Source of the DNA: Paenibacillus sp. ACRRX
Lineage (GTDB): Bacteria > Bacillota > Bacilli > Paenibacillales > Paenibacillaceae
Direction: 5' to 3'
NCBI RefSeq assembly: GCF_022346885.1
Contig: NZ_JAKRNK010000002.1
Coordinates: 1 to 64,000, forward strand
Length of the DNA: 64,000 nt
Shown: in pieces, positions 27,136 to 35,734 of the stretch
How positions within the stretch are numbered: position 1 is the stretch's first letter
How the letters are laid out: each line of letters starts with the position of its first letter
Made by a program: the position numbers and the translations under genes
The notes under the pieces: generated by a model
Databases searched by the model: none
Told to the model about the DNA's origin: nothing
Seen by the model: the letters and a program-made list of their open reading frames with translations, nothing else

Positions 27136-27246
27136 CGATTGTCCCCCTGAATATTCATTTATCAATTCTGATTTTTTAACTGTAACCATTATACATCAGA
27201 GCAGTTTTTCTACACCATATTCAGTTGGTACTAACTGCGTTATGAA

Positions 27247-27354
27247 CTATAGGCTATCTAAGTTCAGCTTTGGCTCTTTCCTTGACGCTTTCTCCAAATA
27301 GGTTCCCCACTCATACCAGCCGCCCTCATCTAGGACGTATCCCTTATAGTCCAC
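27247..27354 (-). pseudogene. Short decayed gene fragment
   Basis: 35 codons read VDYKGYVLDEGG and end KLNLDSL before TAG, with stops immediately upstream in frame. A second frame just before it gives MERILTWDYAI, suggesting a frameshifted remnant. Family not recognised. Apart from this and the hairpin at 27472-27497, the gap from 27136 to 27534 shows nothing. Confidence 0.35.
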
Positions 27355-27471
27355 TCGCTAAGCTATATCGCATAATCCCAGGTCAATATTCGTTCCATGT
27401 ACTCGCCTGGAGATTTTAGAAAACACTCCCAATCGCAATCGAATAGCGTATTAAACTAAAAAGAACGGAGC

Positions 27472-27497
27472 GCGGCGGTCATTCATTGACCAGCCGC
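27472..27497 (-). terminator. Terminator after the yhf/php operon
   Basis: GCGGCGGTCA pairs with TGACCAGCCGC around a short loop. On the minus strand a T-rich stretch (TTCTTTTT) follows. It is 38 bp past the yhfW stop. Confidence 0.7.
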
Positions 27498-27534
27498 ACA
27501 CCGTTGATACTAAAGAGTTACCATGGGCTTCCCT

Positions 27535-28740
27535 CTATACAATTGAGGAAAGGAAGGATGTACCGTTCTCTGGCGCCTTAACATGAAAATAGTCTGCTAC
27601 TGTTGCGCCAATACAAGACAAAGTAGAATAATGCCCGATGTGCCCGCTTTTGCCCTGCCGCTGATAAACGAGAATGGGAACTTTCTCACGAGTATGACGA
27701 CTGTGACCAATTGTAGGATCGTTACCGTGATCTGCCGTAATGATTAAAATATCTCCATCAGCCATCAATTCCATGATGTGACCTACGTATCTGTCACATA
27801 CTTCAAGCCGATTCATATAGCGCTCTGTATCCTGCGCATGACCCGCTAAATCCGTTTCTTGAATGTTGACGCAAATAAAGCCATGGGACATCAAGTGCAT
27901 TTCATGTAATGTTATTTCAAGTAAGTCCGCAGTATCTACGCCTGGGCGATTTCGTCCTGCAGCATTAGACACAATGTTCTCGACTTTGCCAATTAAAGAA
28001 ACGGGAATGCCTGCTTCACCCAAAATAGTTGGAATTTGTACAGCGCTGTTCACTCCATATCCGAGATGAACAACCCGATAACCACTCTTGTACACACCAG
28101 ACAATGGCGTATCTATCCCCGCATACACGCCCTCTTTTACTTGTCTGGCAGCAAGCAATTGTTCAATTGAAACGTGCTCTCCTCCAAAAGCAATAACACG
28201 GGAAACAAATACAGCATCTCGTACACATCGTCCCAGTTCTTCAATTTGCTCAAATGTCATTTGATCAAGAAGTCCAGTTACATTATATACTTGGCCTGAA
28301 TCTGTTTCTAGGTTATCACCAACAACAGCCGTTCCATTTACCAATAAGATAGCAGGACTCTCGCCAATACGCTCGACAACATACCCACTATGCTCTAAAT
28401 GACTTTGGACGTGGTCCAATACGGTTGAAAACGGTGCGATTAACGGCTTTAATGGCCTAGACCCCATTATTTCTTGATGCCCCAAAAAGCTGTCCGCTCC
28501 TTCATGCATCAAATCGGAAGTGCCAACTAGTGCCTCAACGGCAAATCTCATACTGCCTACTTCTTCTCCAAGGGCGTTCATTAATCCGAGCCGTTCCAAA
28601 TTAGGAAGCCGCTTAGCCAGATGATATTCCAATATATGCTTACATGTATTAGCTTTAATATCTGCTTGTCGTACAACTGCTACATCATCCATCGCTCCGA
28701 TGCCAAAGCTATCGATGATCACCACTATAAATTTTCCCAT
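27535..28740 (-). CDS. yhfW: YhfW-like phosphopentomutase-family metalloenzyme
   Basis: 401 residues, alkaline phosphatase superfamily. Metal ligands are visible in VVIIDSFGIG (Asp10) and in the C-terminal TADHGNDPTIGHSRHTREKVPILVY block. The nucleophile position has Ser84 in GADSFLGHQEIMG, where classical DeoB has Thr. The family resemblance is to phosphopentomutases, but the operon context is that of E. coli yhfW, whose substrate is undefined. ATG after AGGTGATGACGG. It is the last gene of the operon, 6 bp after yhfX. Confidence 0.85.
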   Translation of the reverse strand: MGKFIVVIIDSFGIGAMDDVAVVRQADIKANTCKHILEYHLAKRLPNLERLGLMNALGEEVGSMRFAVEALVGTSDLMHEGADSFLGHQEIMGSRPLKPLIAPFSTVLDHVQSHLEHSGYVVERIGESPAILLVNGTAVVGDNLETDSGQVYNVTGLLDQMTFEQIEELGRCVRDAVFVSRVIAFGGEHVSIEQLLAARQVKEGVYAGIDTPLSGVYKSGYRVVHLGYGVNSAVQIPTILGEAGIPVSLIGKVENIVSNAAGRNRPGVDTADLLEITLHEMHLMSHGFICVNIQETDLAGHAQDTERYMNRLEVCDRYVGHIMELMADGDILIITADHGNDPTIGHSRHTREKVPILVYQRQGKSGHIGHYSTLSCIGATVADYFHVKAPENGTSFLSSIV

Positions 28741-28746
28741 CCGTCA

Positions 28747-29913
28747 TCACCTGACCGATTTAGATTGTCCCAAGCTGTCGTATACACCTAGCAATTGCGG
28801 GTGGCCTGAATGTAATCCGCCTACAACAGCCACATCACTTCTCGTTACAAATATTTGCGAACGAAAAGCCATCAATACAGTGCTTCCAATCGGGTGTACA
28901 TCGCTTAAGCCGAAATAATAATCAATGCTGCTTGCCTCCGGTGCATCCACGCTCGCTTCTTGTAATTCTCCACTTCTAGTGGCTACATAGGCTCTGTCTA
29001 CTCCAGATCTGCGATAATGTCCGCCGCCGTAGCAATAGCTATGGCGATCAAAGTTGTGCGACACTTCGCTAACATACAAGATGGACGGCGTTTCAGCTAG
29101 ATCAGCCACCGCATGCATTGGCGTCGTTCCTGTCAGACCATGCCCCGGCTCGCCTTGTGTGCCGCCTTCGGCGCTTATTTTAGGTAACGTATACGCACAT
29201 GTGGCTGAAGGCATGTTAATATGCTGGAGCGGCTGATCATACCTATACCGAAGTTGGTATGCCGCTTCCTGCAGCGTTTGCACATTAGGGGTCGCCACAA
29301 CATCTTGAAGAACACTGTCATACAAAAAGCAAGGAAACGAAGTTACCCCTTCTATGGATATATGCGACAACTTCGTTAGTTCCGCAACCGTTGCTGCCAG
29401 TTCACTCAGCTTGATTCCGCCCTGCTGGGAATCGTAGATAACGTCCTGTTCTCCAATCATACGAAGCATAATAGGCTGAACATGACCTTCCAGGCGACTC
29501 ATTTCGTGGATCTCTCTGGCCTTGTCTACAGAGAACACGGTCATTAGCTTAGGCTTTGCCTTTATCAGTTCACGTATCACATGTGTTGGTGTCTGAACAA
29601 GATGGCCGACGTGCGCCAAAGGAATTCCGTGTTGAATCATAAGCAGCGCTTCTTTATAATCAACTGTAACCGCACCGGCAAAGCCGACTTCTATCAGCAT
29701 TTTCGAAATCAACGGATTGCGCCCTAACTGTTTTGTCATCATAAATAAATCGATCTGATGCTTTTGGGCAACCTCGATCATATGTGTAGCATTATGCTGT
29801 ATCTGGTCATAGTCCAACACAAACGTATCAGGCAATATACTTCCATTCTGATGAAGCTCTATTGCAGCCTTAATAAGGGAAGGATTTCTTTCCGCAGTCT
29901 TATATAAGAACAT
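28747..29913 (-). CDS. yhfX: YhfX-like PLP-dependent alanine-racemase-fold protein
   Basis: 388 residues. An alanine-racemase-type TIM barrel opens with FVLDYDQIQHNATHMIEVAQKHQIDLFMMTKQLGRNP, where the Lys in MTKQLG is the expected PLP lysine. A C-terminal beta domain follows. It would racemise or otherwise rework an amino-acid-like substrate; none is known for the E. coli counterpart. The strong AGGAGG site and 6-bp spacing to yhfW show co-translation. It sits 76 bp after php. Confidence 0.85.
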   Translation of the reverse strand: MFLYKTAERNPSLIKAAIELHQNGSILPDTFVLDYDQIQHNATHMIEVAQKHQIDLFMMTKQLGRNPLISKMLIEVGFAGAVTVDYKEALLMIQHGIPLAHVGHLVQTPTHVIRELIKAKPKLMTVFSVDKAREIHEMSRLEGHVQPIMLRMIGEQDVIYDSQQGGIKLSELAATVAELTKLSHISIEGVTSFPCFLYDSVLQDVVATPNVQTLQEAAYQLRYRYDQPLQHINMPSATCAYTLPKISAEGGTQGEPGHGLTGTTPMHAVADLAETPSILYVSEVSHNFDRHSYCYGGGHYRRSGVDRAYVATRSGELQEASVDAPEASSIDYYFGLSDVHPIGSTVLMAFRSQIFVTRSDVAVVGGLHSGHPQLLGVYDSLGQSKSVR

Positions 29914-29989
29914 ATTGCCTCCTAGTTATGAGCATCAGTCGGCCAGTTTATTCCATTCGGTAAATCTTCCCCGTTTAATCATGGGAGAA

Positions 29990-30904
29990 TCAGGTTTTAA
30001 ACGTTAAAAATCGACGCGGATTATGAATGAGCATCTTGTTAATGCAGCTATCTGTAACCCCGGCCTCTTTTAAGCTTGGAATAAACGAATGAAATAAGTG
30101 AACGTAGCCATGGCCTCCTTGCGAAAGCAGATGTGACTGTCTCGTAATATCACACGACAGCATAAGTTGATCCTCATATCCGAGTTCAAGCAAGGTAATT
30201 AGCTGTTTGATGCGTTCTTCATCCGAACGATACCCGCATTTTCCAATCGTATCGAACTGAATGTACGCTCCGCTATCTAGCAATATTTGCTGCTCCTTTA
30301 CGTCCGGGTTCAAATCTTGATGGCCAAATGAAATCGATTCTGGCTTCACACCACACCCTAGCAGTAGATGCAACTGTTCACTGCCCATAGTACCGATCTC
30401 ACAGTGCGTACTTAAAGGAGCGCCGGTTACCAATTGTGCTCTCGCAGCAGCACGAAATACTTTTTGCTCATCTACAGTTATCTGTTGATAGCTGCTGCCT
30501 ATCTCTGCAATAATGCCTGCGCGAATACCTGATCCTTGAATGCCTTCACAAATGTCGGCAATCATACAATCAGCTAGGGTTTCTTCACTAAGTTGAAACA
30601 CTTCCTCCGGATAATATTCTTGCTTGTAATAACCCGTTGCAGCGATCAGATGGATCTGATGTTGAGCTGCGATTCGGTGTAGTGCGTGAATATTTCTTCC
30701 CATGCCTTGATTAGATACTTCTACAATTGTATTGCACTTCTGTTTTTTAAGCTGTTCAAACTCTTCAAACAAGCTGTCGTCATCAAGCAATCTGGAATCA
30801 AGATCATGACGAACAGGAGTCAGATCAAAAACGATATGCTCATGAATAAGTGTTGCTTCAACACACTCTGGTGAAATACTGCCGCGGACTGTTTGAATAA
30901 ACAA
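29990..30904 (-). CDS. php: Phosphotriesterase homology protein
   Basis: 304 residues. It is an amidohydrolase-fold PTE-family protein with metal-binding His21 and His23 (HEHIVFD), His167 (STHCEIG), His195 (FGHQDLN) and Asp252 (LSCDITR). The bridging position normally held by a carbamylated Lys is Glu134 (IIAEIGSSY), as in E. coli PHP. Phosphotriesterase activity is therefore not expected; lactone or phospho-sugar hydrolysis is more likely by family. The start is a TTG at 30904 with AGAGGTG 9 nt upstream, because no ATG fits. It lies 43 bp after yhfT. Confidence 0.9.
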   Translation of the reverse strand: MFIQTVRGSISPECVEATLIHEHIVFDLTPVRHDLDSRLLDDDSLFEEFEQLKKQKCNTIVEVSNQGMGRNIHALHRIAAQHQIHLIAATGYYKQEYYPEEVFQLSEETLADCMIADICEGIQGSGIRAGIIAEIGSSYQQITVDEQKVFRAAARAQLVTGAPLSTHCEIGTMGSEQLHLLLGCGVKPESISFGHQDLNPDVKEQQILLDSGAYIQFDTIGKCGYRSDEERIKQLITLLELGYEDQLMLSCDITRQSHLLSQGGHGYVHLFHSFIPSLKEAGVTDSCINKMLIHNPRRFLTFKT

Positions 30905-30947
30905 ATTACATGCACCTCTTCCAGGATAAAAACTACACTTGCCAGAA

Positions 30948-32294
30948 TTACAAGGCTATTAAATAAACAAGTAAATTTAATATCAATCCCGTTAATATTG
31001 CGGCAACCGGACCAATTGCCAGACGCATAACAGGGCGTCCTGTTGCCTCATTTATCGCATAAAAGAACAAGTATAATAGAAGGGCTACCTCAGCGAACTG
31101 TGTATTCATCCGCATTACCATCAGCATCCCGCCTAACAACATGCCAAGTTCAAACATCGTATTCAGGGCCGATCTCAAATAATCTGCCGATTCCCTCACG
31201 GTTGGCTGCAAATACAAAGCAAGTGCAATGCGACGAAGAAGAAGAATCTCTAGTACGATGCACCCTGCACCTAAAACAACAGCGGATATCGGATCAGGAG
31301 CTAAATACCCGACAGGGTAAACAAGTGTAAGCCCAACAACTCCGTATACCCCCGTCGCAAGAGACGTAGTAGCTAATAACGGCACAAAACATAAAGCGCG
31401 CATCCATTCCGCACTCGCCACCGAAGCAAGGTTGATGCCTGATGCAGTCCCTCCCTCGTTCCAAATATCCCGCAGTAAAGGAGCTGACAATTCAGTTCCG
31501 GCAAACCAACCCATATGTACAGAAAGCGAGATCAAGCCGCCGATCATTGCCAACACGGGCATCAATCTTTTTATATGGGTGTACGAATCAGCCTGCAGTT
31601 GCAGCATTTGCTCTGCAGCAGCCTTTCGTTCCCTGATCCCTTTTCGATCGCGCCAATAGCTATTTATAAATAGAAGGAGAAGCCCTAGAGCTATCGCAAA
31701 CGCAGCGAAGTCAGTGACCCGAAAAGTTGATGACTGAAAGGACTCCCCTTGCGCGACATATACCACGATCACAGCAATAATGAACACGGTTATACTTCCA
31801 ATCAGCTTAGATCGCCCGAACTGCTGTAATATTGCGATGAAAGGCACTAAAACAATAGCAGCCAGAACAGGCATAGACATGTGCCTCAAGGAATCGAATA
31901 TCGGAATGGGAAGCGCATGAAGCCATAACGGCACAAAATGGATTACTGTAACGCAAATGATTCCCCATATCGCTCCAAGTAGTAGGGCGTAACGTTTTCT
32001 AGAGGCGAACACTCCGAGCACATCCGTTGGCAGAAACAAAAGCCACGGATTTAGCAGTTGAAAGGACAAAGCAAAAGACAACCCCATCGTTAACACAAAC
32101 CCTATACTTAATCGGTACGATCTTCCAGCCAGCTCTCTTCGACTCATCCGTCCTGCTGTCTGTTCAGACAGTAATGGCCGTACCCCATCGTTAAAGGTAG
32201 CTCTGCCGCAATGCGATAAATAGGCAGTTAAAGCACAAAGTACAGATACTAGACAAAGCTGAAAAGCCATATTACCGCCCATCAAATTCAACAT
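30948..32294 (-). CDS. yhfT: YhfT-like integral membrane protein
   Basis: 448 residues, about 10-12 hydrophobic helices and few soluble stretches. The N-terminus AYLSHCGRATFNDGVRPLL and the central TALVMGFI-like helices match the YhfT family, thought to be a transporter but without assigned substrate. ATG after AGGAG. It follows yhfU by 3 bp, in the order yhfY-yhfU-yhfT-php-yhfX-yhfW, so membrane passage of the pathway substrate is a reasonable inference. Confidence 0.83.
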   Translation of the reverse strand: MLNLMGGNMAFQLCLVSVLCALTAYLSHCGRATFNDGVRPLLSEQTAGRMSRRELAGRSYRLSIGFVLTMGLSFALSFQLLNPWLLFLPTDVLGVFASRKRYALLLGAIWGIICVTVIHFVPLWLHALPIPIFDSLRHMSMPVLAAIVLVPFIAILQQFGRSKLIGSITVFIIAVIVVYVAQGESFQSSTFRVTDFAAFAIALGLLLLFINSYWRDRKGIRERKAAAEQMLQLQADSYTHIKRLMPVLAMIGGLISLSVHMGWFAGTELSAPLLRDIWNEGGTASGINLASVASAEWMRALCFVPLLATTSLATGVYGVVGLTLVYPVGYLAPDPISAVVLGAGCIVLEILLLRRIALALYLQPTVRESADYLRSALNTMFELGMLLGGMLMVMRMNTQFAEVALLLYLFFYAINEATGRPVMRLAIGPVAAILTGLILNLLVYLIAL

Positions 32295-32297
32295 GCA

Positions 32298-32663
32298 CTA
32301 CTCCTGTCTCTCTAATAAAACATTGACTATACAGCGAGCTGTCTCATCTATGCTGTCCACTGTCATACCAAATGCAACAACCCCATCTTGTATATGCCCC
32401 TTAATGATGTCTTGATTCGGACGCTCACCGTTCTTTGTAATAGTGGCACACTTCCCAAAAGTTAAAATACCTATCGCCATGGAAAGCGCCGCACCTCCGC
32501 CTGTGTTGCAGGCCCCCATATAATAGTCAGCTTGTCCATTCTTCACTTGCAGCGCCGCTTCAATATCAGATAAAGCCTGAACTGATACTCGATTCCCACC
32601 TGCCGCAGCAACAGTTTTTGCAAGCTTGTCTTTGTTAAGTCCAGCAACCACAAATCTCAGCAT
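32298..32663 (-). CDS. yhfU: YhfU-like DUF2620 protein
   Basis: 121 residues, soluble, glycine-rich (YMGACNTGGGAALSMAIGILTFGKCATI). The length and this central motif match DUF2620/YhfU, a glycine-rich small protein always coupled to yhfT. Its size and pattern faintly recall a phosphotransferase IIB-like fold; the role is unknown. It overlaps the end of yhfY by 7 nt and has a GGGAGGAACC site inside yhfY. Confidence 0.82.
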   Translation of the reverse strand: MLRFVVAGLNKDKLAKTVAAAGGNRVSVQALSDIEAALQVKNGQADYYMGACNTGGGAALSMAIGILTFGKCATITKNGERPNQDIIKGHIQDGVVAFGMTVDSIDETARCIVNVLLERQE

Positions 32664-33013
32664 ATAGGTTCCTCCCCCAAAATCATTTCAAAATAAGAAA
32701 CAAAGTACACAGCTTCCCCATCCAATGATAAGTTATCAGTGTCAAAAGGATGCAGTGATTCGATGGCCCATTGGAACAATGTCGGCTTTTTTTGTGCCAT
32801 TTGAATGAGGGATAGATCATCCTGAATAGGTGTTCCTGCCTTCACACGTTGAATGGCCTTTATATAATGAGACACAAAAGCACCAGCATTATCTTCTTGC
32901 AACGGTACACCAAGTTTATTCTCTAATTCGGCCAGCATGGACGGAAGCCTCTTGTATGTGTCTGTATCCATTTGCTGAGAGGCATACAGAAGCTTCAATC
33001 GTTCTTGTAGCAT
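32657..33013 (-). CDS. yhfY: YhfY-like PRD-domain protein
   Basis: 118 residues, a single PTS-regulation-domain-like helical bundle (MLAELENKLGVPLQEDNAGAFVSHYIKAIQRVKAG). It carries one candidate His in SHYIKA. It matches E. coli YhfY in size and operon place. PRDs respond to phosphorylation, yet no PTS enzymes lie here. First gene of the structural operon, ATG after AAGGAGTGATGAC, downstream of the dyad at 33078-33100. Confidence 0.8.
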   Translation of the reverse strand: MLQERLKLLYASQQMDTDTYKRLPSMLAELENKLGVPLQEDNAGAFVSHYIKAIQRVKAGTPIQDDLSLIQMAQKKPTLFQWAIESLHPFDTDNLSLDGEAVYFVSYFEMILGEEPIC

Positions 33014-33077
33014 GTCATCACTCCTTGTTTACACAAACTACTTGTATTTTTGATGTTATCCATATACAATAGAGAAT

Positions 33078-33100
33078 GTACAATATACAATATTTTGTAC
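33078..33100 (-). promoter_or_regulatory. 23-bp dyad operator upstream of yhfY
   Basis: It begins GTACAATATACA and ends TTTTGTAC, forming GTACAA...TTGTAC ends. It is 21 of 23 identical to the reverse complement of the dyad at 34116-34138. It lies 65 bp before the yhfY start. The best candidate ligand is YhfZ, encoded between the two sites. Confidence 0.7.
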
Positions 33101-33162
33101 ATTGCTCTAAGGAAATAATAACACCGTTTTGCAGTGTTGTAAACGAATATTTCCTTTTAGTG

Positions 33163-34083
33163 TTAGTAGCTTGGATCGATTTCACAACGAACAACCTGTT
33201 GTTGAATATTCAGCACCGTGTCAACTGCAATGATCTCTTTAATAATATGTCTCATCCCTTTATTTGATTTTGCGGTCACGACAGCAGCAGTAGATACGTT
33301 ATCAATACCATCGATATCAGTGATGTCACGGTATATCACTGGAAGTTCTTTGTCTTTGATTTCATCTAGGTTCCACACGCCTACATCAATGCGACGTGAC
33401 ATAATACTTGACACGATTTGACTGTATGACATTTCAACTAATGTAATGTTTTTACCTTCGCATAGCCGTTGCGTAATCATCGATTGATCTGTCGACTTGC
33501 GATCTATTGCTACTGTCATCCCGTCTTCTATCTTTGTGATATGAGGATCAGCAACAACGAGGACATGTTTAGACAAGTAGCTGTGTTCTCCGAACTGAAG
33601 AGCAATCTCTATCTCTTCTCCGGAAGCAATTGCTTGCTGAGCGGCTAGGAGCGACACCACTGCAAAGTCATAAGCACCTTTGGATAACATTTGTAAACGG
33701 ATACGTGAACCACGAACATAAGCCATACTTAACTCAGCACCGAATTGTTGAAAAGATCGGTACAGCCCAGTAGCCATCCCTTCATACAGTTTGGAATAAG
33801 GCAGTGGCATCGCACCTGAGCATATATCCCATCCCGTATGCTCCCATACTTTTTTATAATCAATATCTGTAACATAGGTTCCTGAATGGCCTTTGCTTTC
33901 CAATTCAATCGCTCCAGACTGCTTCAAACGGTTAATCGCATTCTGAATCGTACCGCGAGCAAAACCGATTTCTTTCTCGTATTCGGTAATGGTTTGCAAC
34001 CGATCACCCTTTTTTACGGTCATCATGATCCTAGCCAAATGCATCAGCGCAAGCCCGCTCTTTTGATATAACTGTGTATTCAA
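33163..34083 (-). CDS. yhfZ: YhfZ-like transcriptional regulator
   Basis: 306 residues. A GntR-like winged helix (about 5-75: QTITEYEKEIGFARGTIQNAINRLKQSGAIELESKGHSGTYV) is joined to a periplasmic-binding-type ligand domain (about 95-290: RIRLQMLSKGAYDFAVVSLLAAQQA, KNITLVEMSYSQIVSSIMSRRIDVGVWN). This is the architecture of YhfZ. It should sense a small-molecule intermediate and control the yhf genes and, through the site at 34116-34138, itself and the divergent ABC importer. Confidence 0.87.
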   Translation of the reverse strand: MNTQLYQKSGLALMHLARIMMTVKKGDRLQTITEYEKEIGFARGTIQNAINRLKQSGAIELESKGHSGTYVTDIDYKKVWEHTGWDICSGAMPLPYSKLYEGMATGLYRSFQQFGAELSMAYVRGSRIRLQMLSKGAYDFAVVSLLAAQQAIASGEEIEIALQFGEHSYLSKHVLVVADPHITKIEDGMTVAIDRKSTDQSMITQRLCEGKNITLVEMSYSQIVSSIMSRRIDVGVWNLDEIKDKELPVIYRDITDIDGIDNVSTAAVVTAKSNKGMRHIIKEIIAVDTVLNIQQQVVRCEIDPSY

Positions 34084-34115
34084 TGTTATTCATCCTTCCA
34101 TGTTCACTGTTAAAG

Positions 34116-34138
34116 GTACAAAAAAATGTATATTGTAC
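34116..34138. promoter_or_regulatory. 23-bp dyad operator between yhfZ and the ABC importer
   Basis: It begins GTACAAAAAAATG and ends TATATTGTAC. It lies 32 bp upstream of yhfZ and about 180 bp upstream of the divergent binding-protein start. Near identity with 33078-33100 shows one regulator acting at both ends of yhfZ. Confidence 0.7.
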
Positions 34139-34316
34139 TATTTAGCATATCATTATCATTTGGACATGTAAAGAAACGACCGCTTCACCTACTGAGAGGA
34201 GTGATGCCAGTTAATATAAATTCACAGCTGTAGTTCGTTATGATACATCCATTCTTCATTGCTCTTATTTTAAGGGGAAGTCATTTGTACCAATTTACTG
34301 TGAGGAGATGTTTTTT

Positions 34317-35669
34317 ATGAAAAAAAGATTTCTGCTTCTGATCGTTGCTGTACTTCTTACGATGTCCGCTTTAACTGGATGCAGTTCGAGCACAAAATCA
34401 GATTCAAGCGCTGCGAACGGAACAGATCAAACGGGAAATGCAGCAGAGGGTACAAAATCTTTTAACATGGTTCTGCGTCATATTCATATCCGCGATACCG
34501 CTAAAAAATCATTAGAAATCTTACAAGAAACGGTAAAGAAGACGGAAAGTGAAGTGCCTGGACTTACCTTTGTGCTTGATGGTGTTGAAGACGCTGTCAA
34601 TCGCGACGTCAAGTTGAAAGCAGAGATGGCGGCAGGTACACAGCCACCGGTATTTAGTTTATTCGGTGGTGCTGATACACGCAATTATTCCAAAGCAGGA
34701 CGACTACTGCCTCTAAACGATATTCTGAAAGAACTGAACATTCAGGATTCTTTCTTTGATCTCCGTGAGTTTACGGTGGATGGACAAATATACGGTCTAC
34801 CGGAATCTGGTTACATCGAAGGTTTCTTTTACAACAAAAAGCTGTTCGAGCAAGCCGAGGCTAAAGTACCAACCAATTGGGACGAACTTGTGACAGCTAT
34901 GGAGCAACTAAAGTCTAAAGGAATAACCCCTATTGCAATGGGCGCAGGCAGCGGAGATGGCTGGGTCATCAATATGCTTGTCAACAGCATGTTCGTCGCC
35001 CTGGGTGGCCCAGAATTGCAAGAAGGATTCGCGACCGGAGCAACGAAATGGACCGATCCTGCTGTCGTGGAAACATTCAAACGGATTCGTATGATGGTAG
35101 ACAAACAGTATATTGATCCCAACGTGCTTGGATTAAAGTTTCCTCAAGGACAAGCCAATTTCTACACTGGCAAAGCAGCTATGCTATTTGATGGAAGCTG
35201 GGCTGTAAATGCGATATCTGGAGAATCTTCAACTGTAAAAGCAGATACCGGGTTCTTCCGATTCCCAGATGTAGGCGGCCCTGGGGATGGCTATATCAAT
35301 GGTGGATGGTCCAACGGTTACGGTTTCTCAGCAACAGTCAAGGATCAAGAGCTGACAGCAGTCAAAGCCTTCATTAATAACTTCTATAATCAAGAAAATC
35401 AAAAAAGGACTCTAGTTGAGACAAGCCAGATTCCTGCAATGAAAGGCATCTCTGACTTGCAAGGAGCCAATGAATTAATCAAAACAATTGGTGAAGCACA
35501 AGGCTCTGCTAAAGGAGCATTCCCTGCATTTGATTCGTTGGTTCAACCTAAAATTAAAGTGACGCTGGAATCTACTATGCAGCAACTGTTAGGCGGAAAG
35601 ATCGAGCCTGAAAAAGCCGCAGAGCGTATGCAAAAAATCCAGGATGAAGCGAACACCGAGAACAAGTAG
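34317..35669 (+). CDS. ABC transporter solute-binding lipoprotein (php locus)
   Basis: 450 residues from the second ATG at 34317, because GAGGAG sits 9 nt before it and directly against the ATG at 34308. Lipobox LTGCSSS follows a signal peptide. The type 1 sugar-binding-protein body includes EIPTNWDELVTAMEQLKSKG-like and AAMLFDGSWAV motifs. It points away from yhfZ and forms an importer with the two permeases downstream. The context implies uptake of the substrate handled by the yhf enzymes, a link not described for the E. coli operon as far as I know. No ATPase gene is present. Confidence 0.88.
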   Translation: MKKRFLLLIVAVLLTMSALTGCSSSTKSDSSAANGTDQTGNAAEGTKSFNMVLRHIHIRDTAKKSLEILQETVKKTESEVPGLTFVLDGVEDAVNRDVKLKAEMAAGTQPPVFSLFGGADTRNYSKAGRLLPLNDILKELNIQDSFFDLREFTVDGQIYGLPESGYIEGFFYNKKLFEQAEAKVPTNWDELVTAMEQLKSKGITPIAMGAGSGDGWVINMLVNSMFVALGGPELQEGFATGATKWTDPAVVETFKRIRMMVDKQYIDPNVLGLKFPQGQANFYTGKAAMLFDGSWAVNAISGESSTVKADTGFFRFPDVGGPGDGYINGGWSNGYGFSATVKDQELTAVKAFINNFYNQENQKRTLVETSQIPAMKGISDLQGANELIKTIGEAQGSAKGAFPAFDSLVQPKIKVTLESTMQQLLGGKIEPEKAAERMQKIQDEANTENK

Positions 35670-35678
35670 TCAAAGTTA

Positions 35679-35698
35679 GGGAGCCTTCTTCGGCTCCC
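35679..35698 (+). terminator. Intra-operon hairpin after the binding-protein gene
   Basis: GGGAGCC pairs with GGCTCCC around a 6-nt loop, with only a short T tract after it. It probably acts as partial terminator or mRNA stabiliser that raises the ratio of binding protein to permeases. Confidence 0.65.
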
Positions 35699-35734
35699 TT
35701 ATACTCGCCAGTGAGAGGAAGATAGGTAGCTGAT

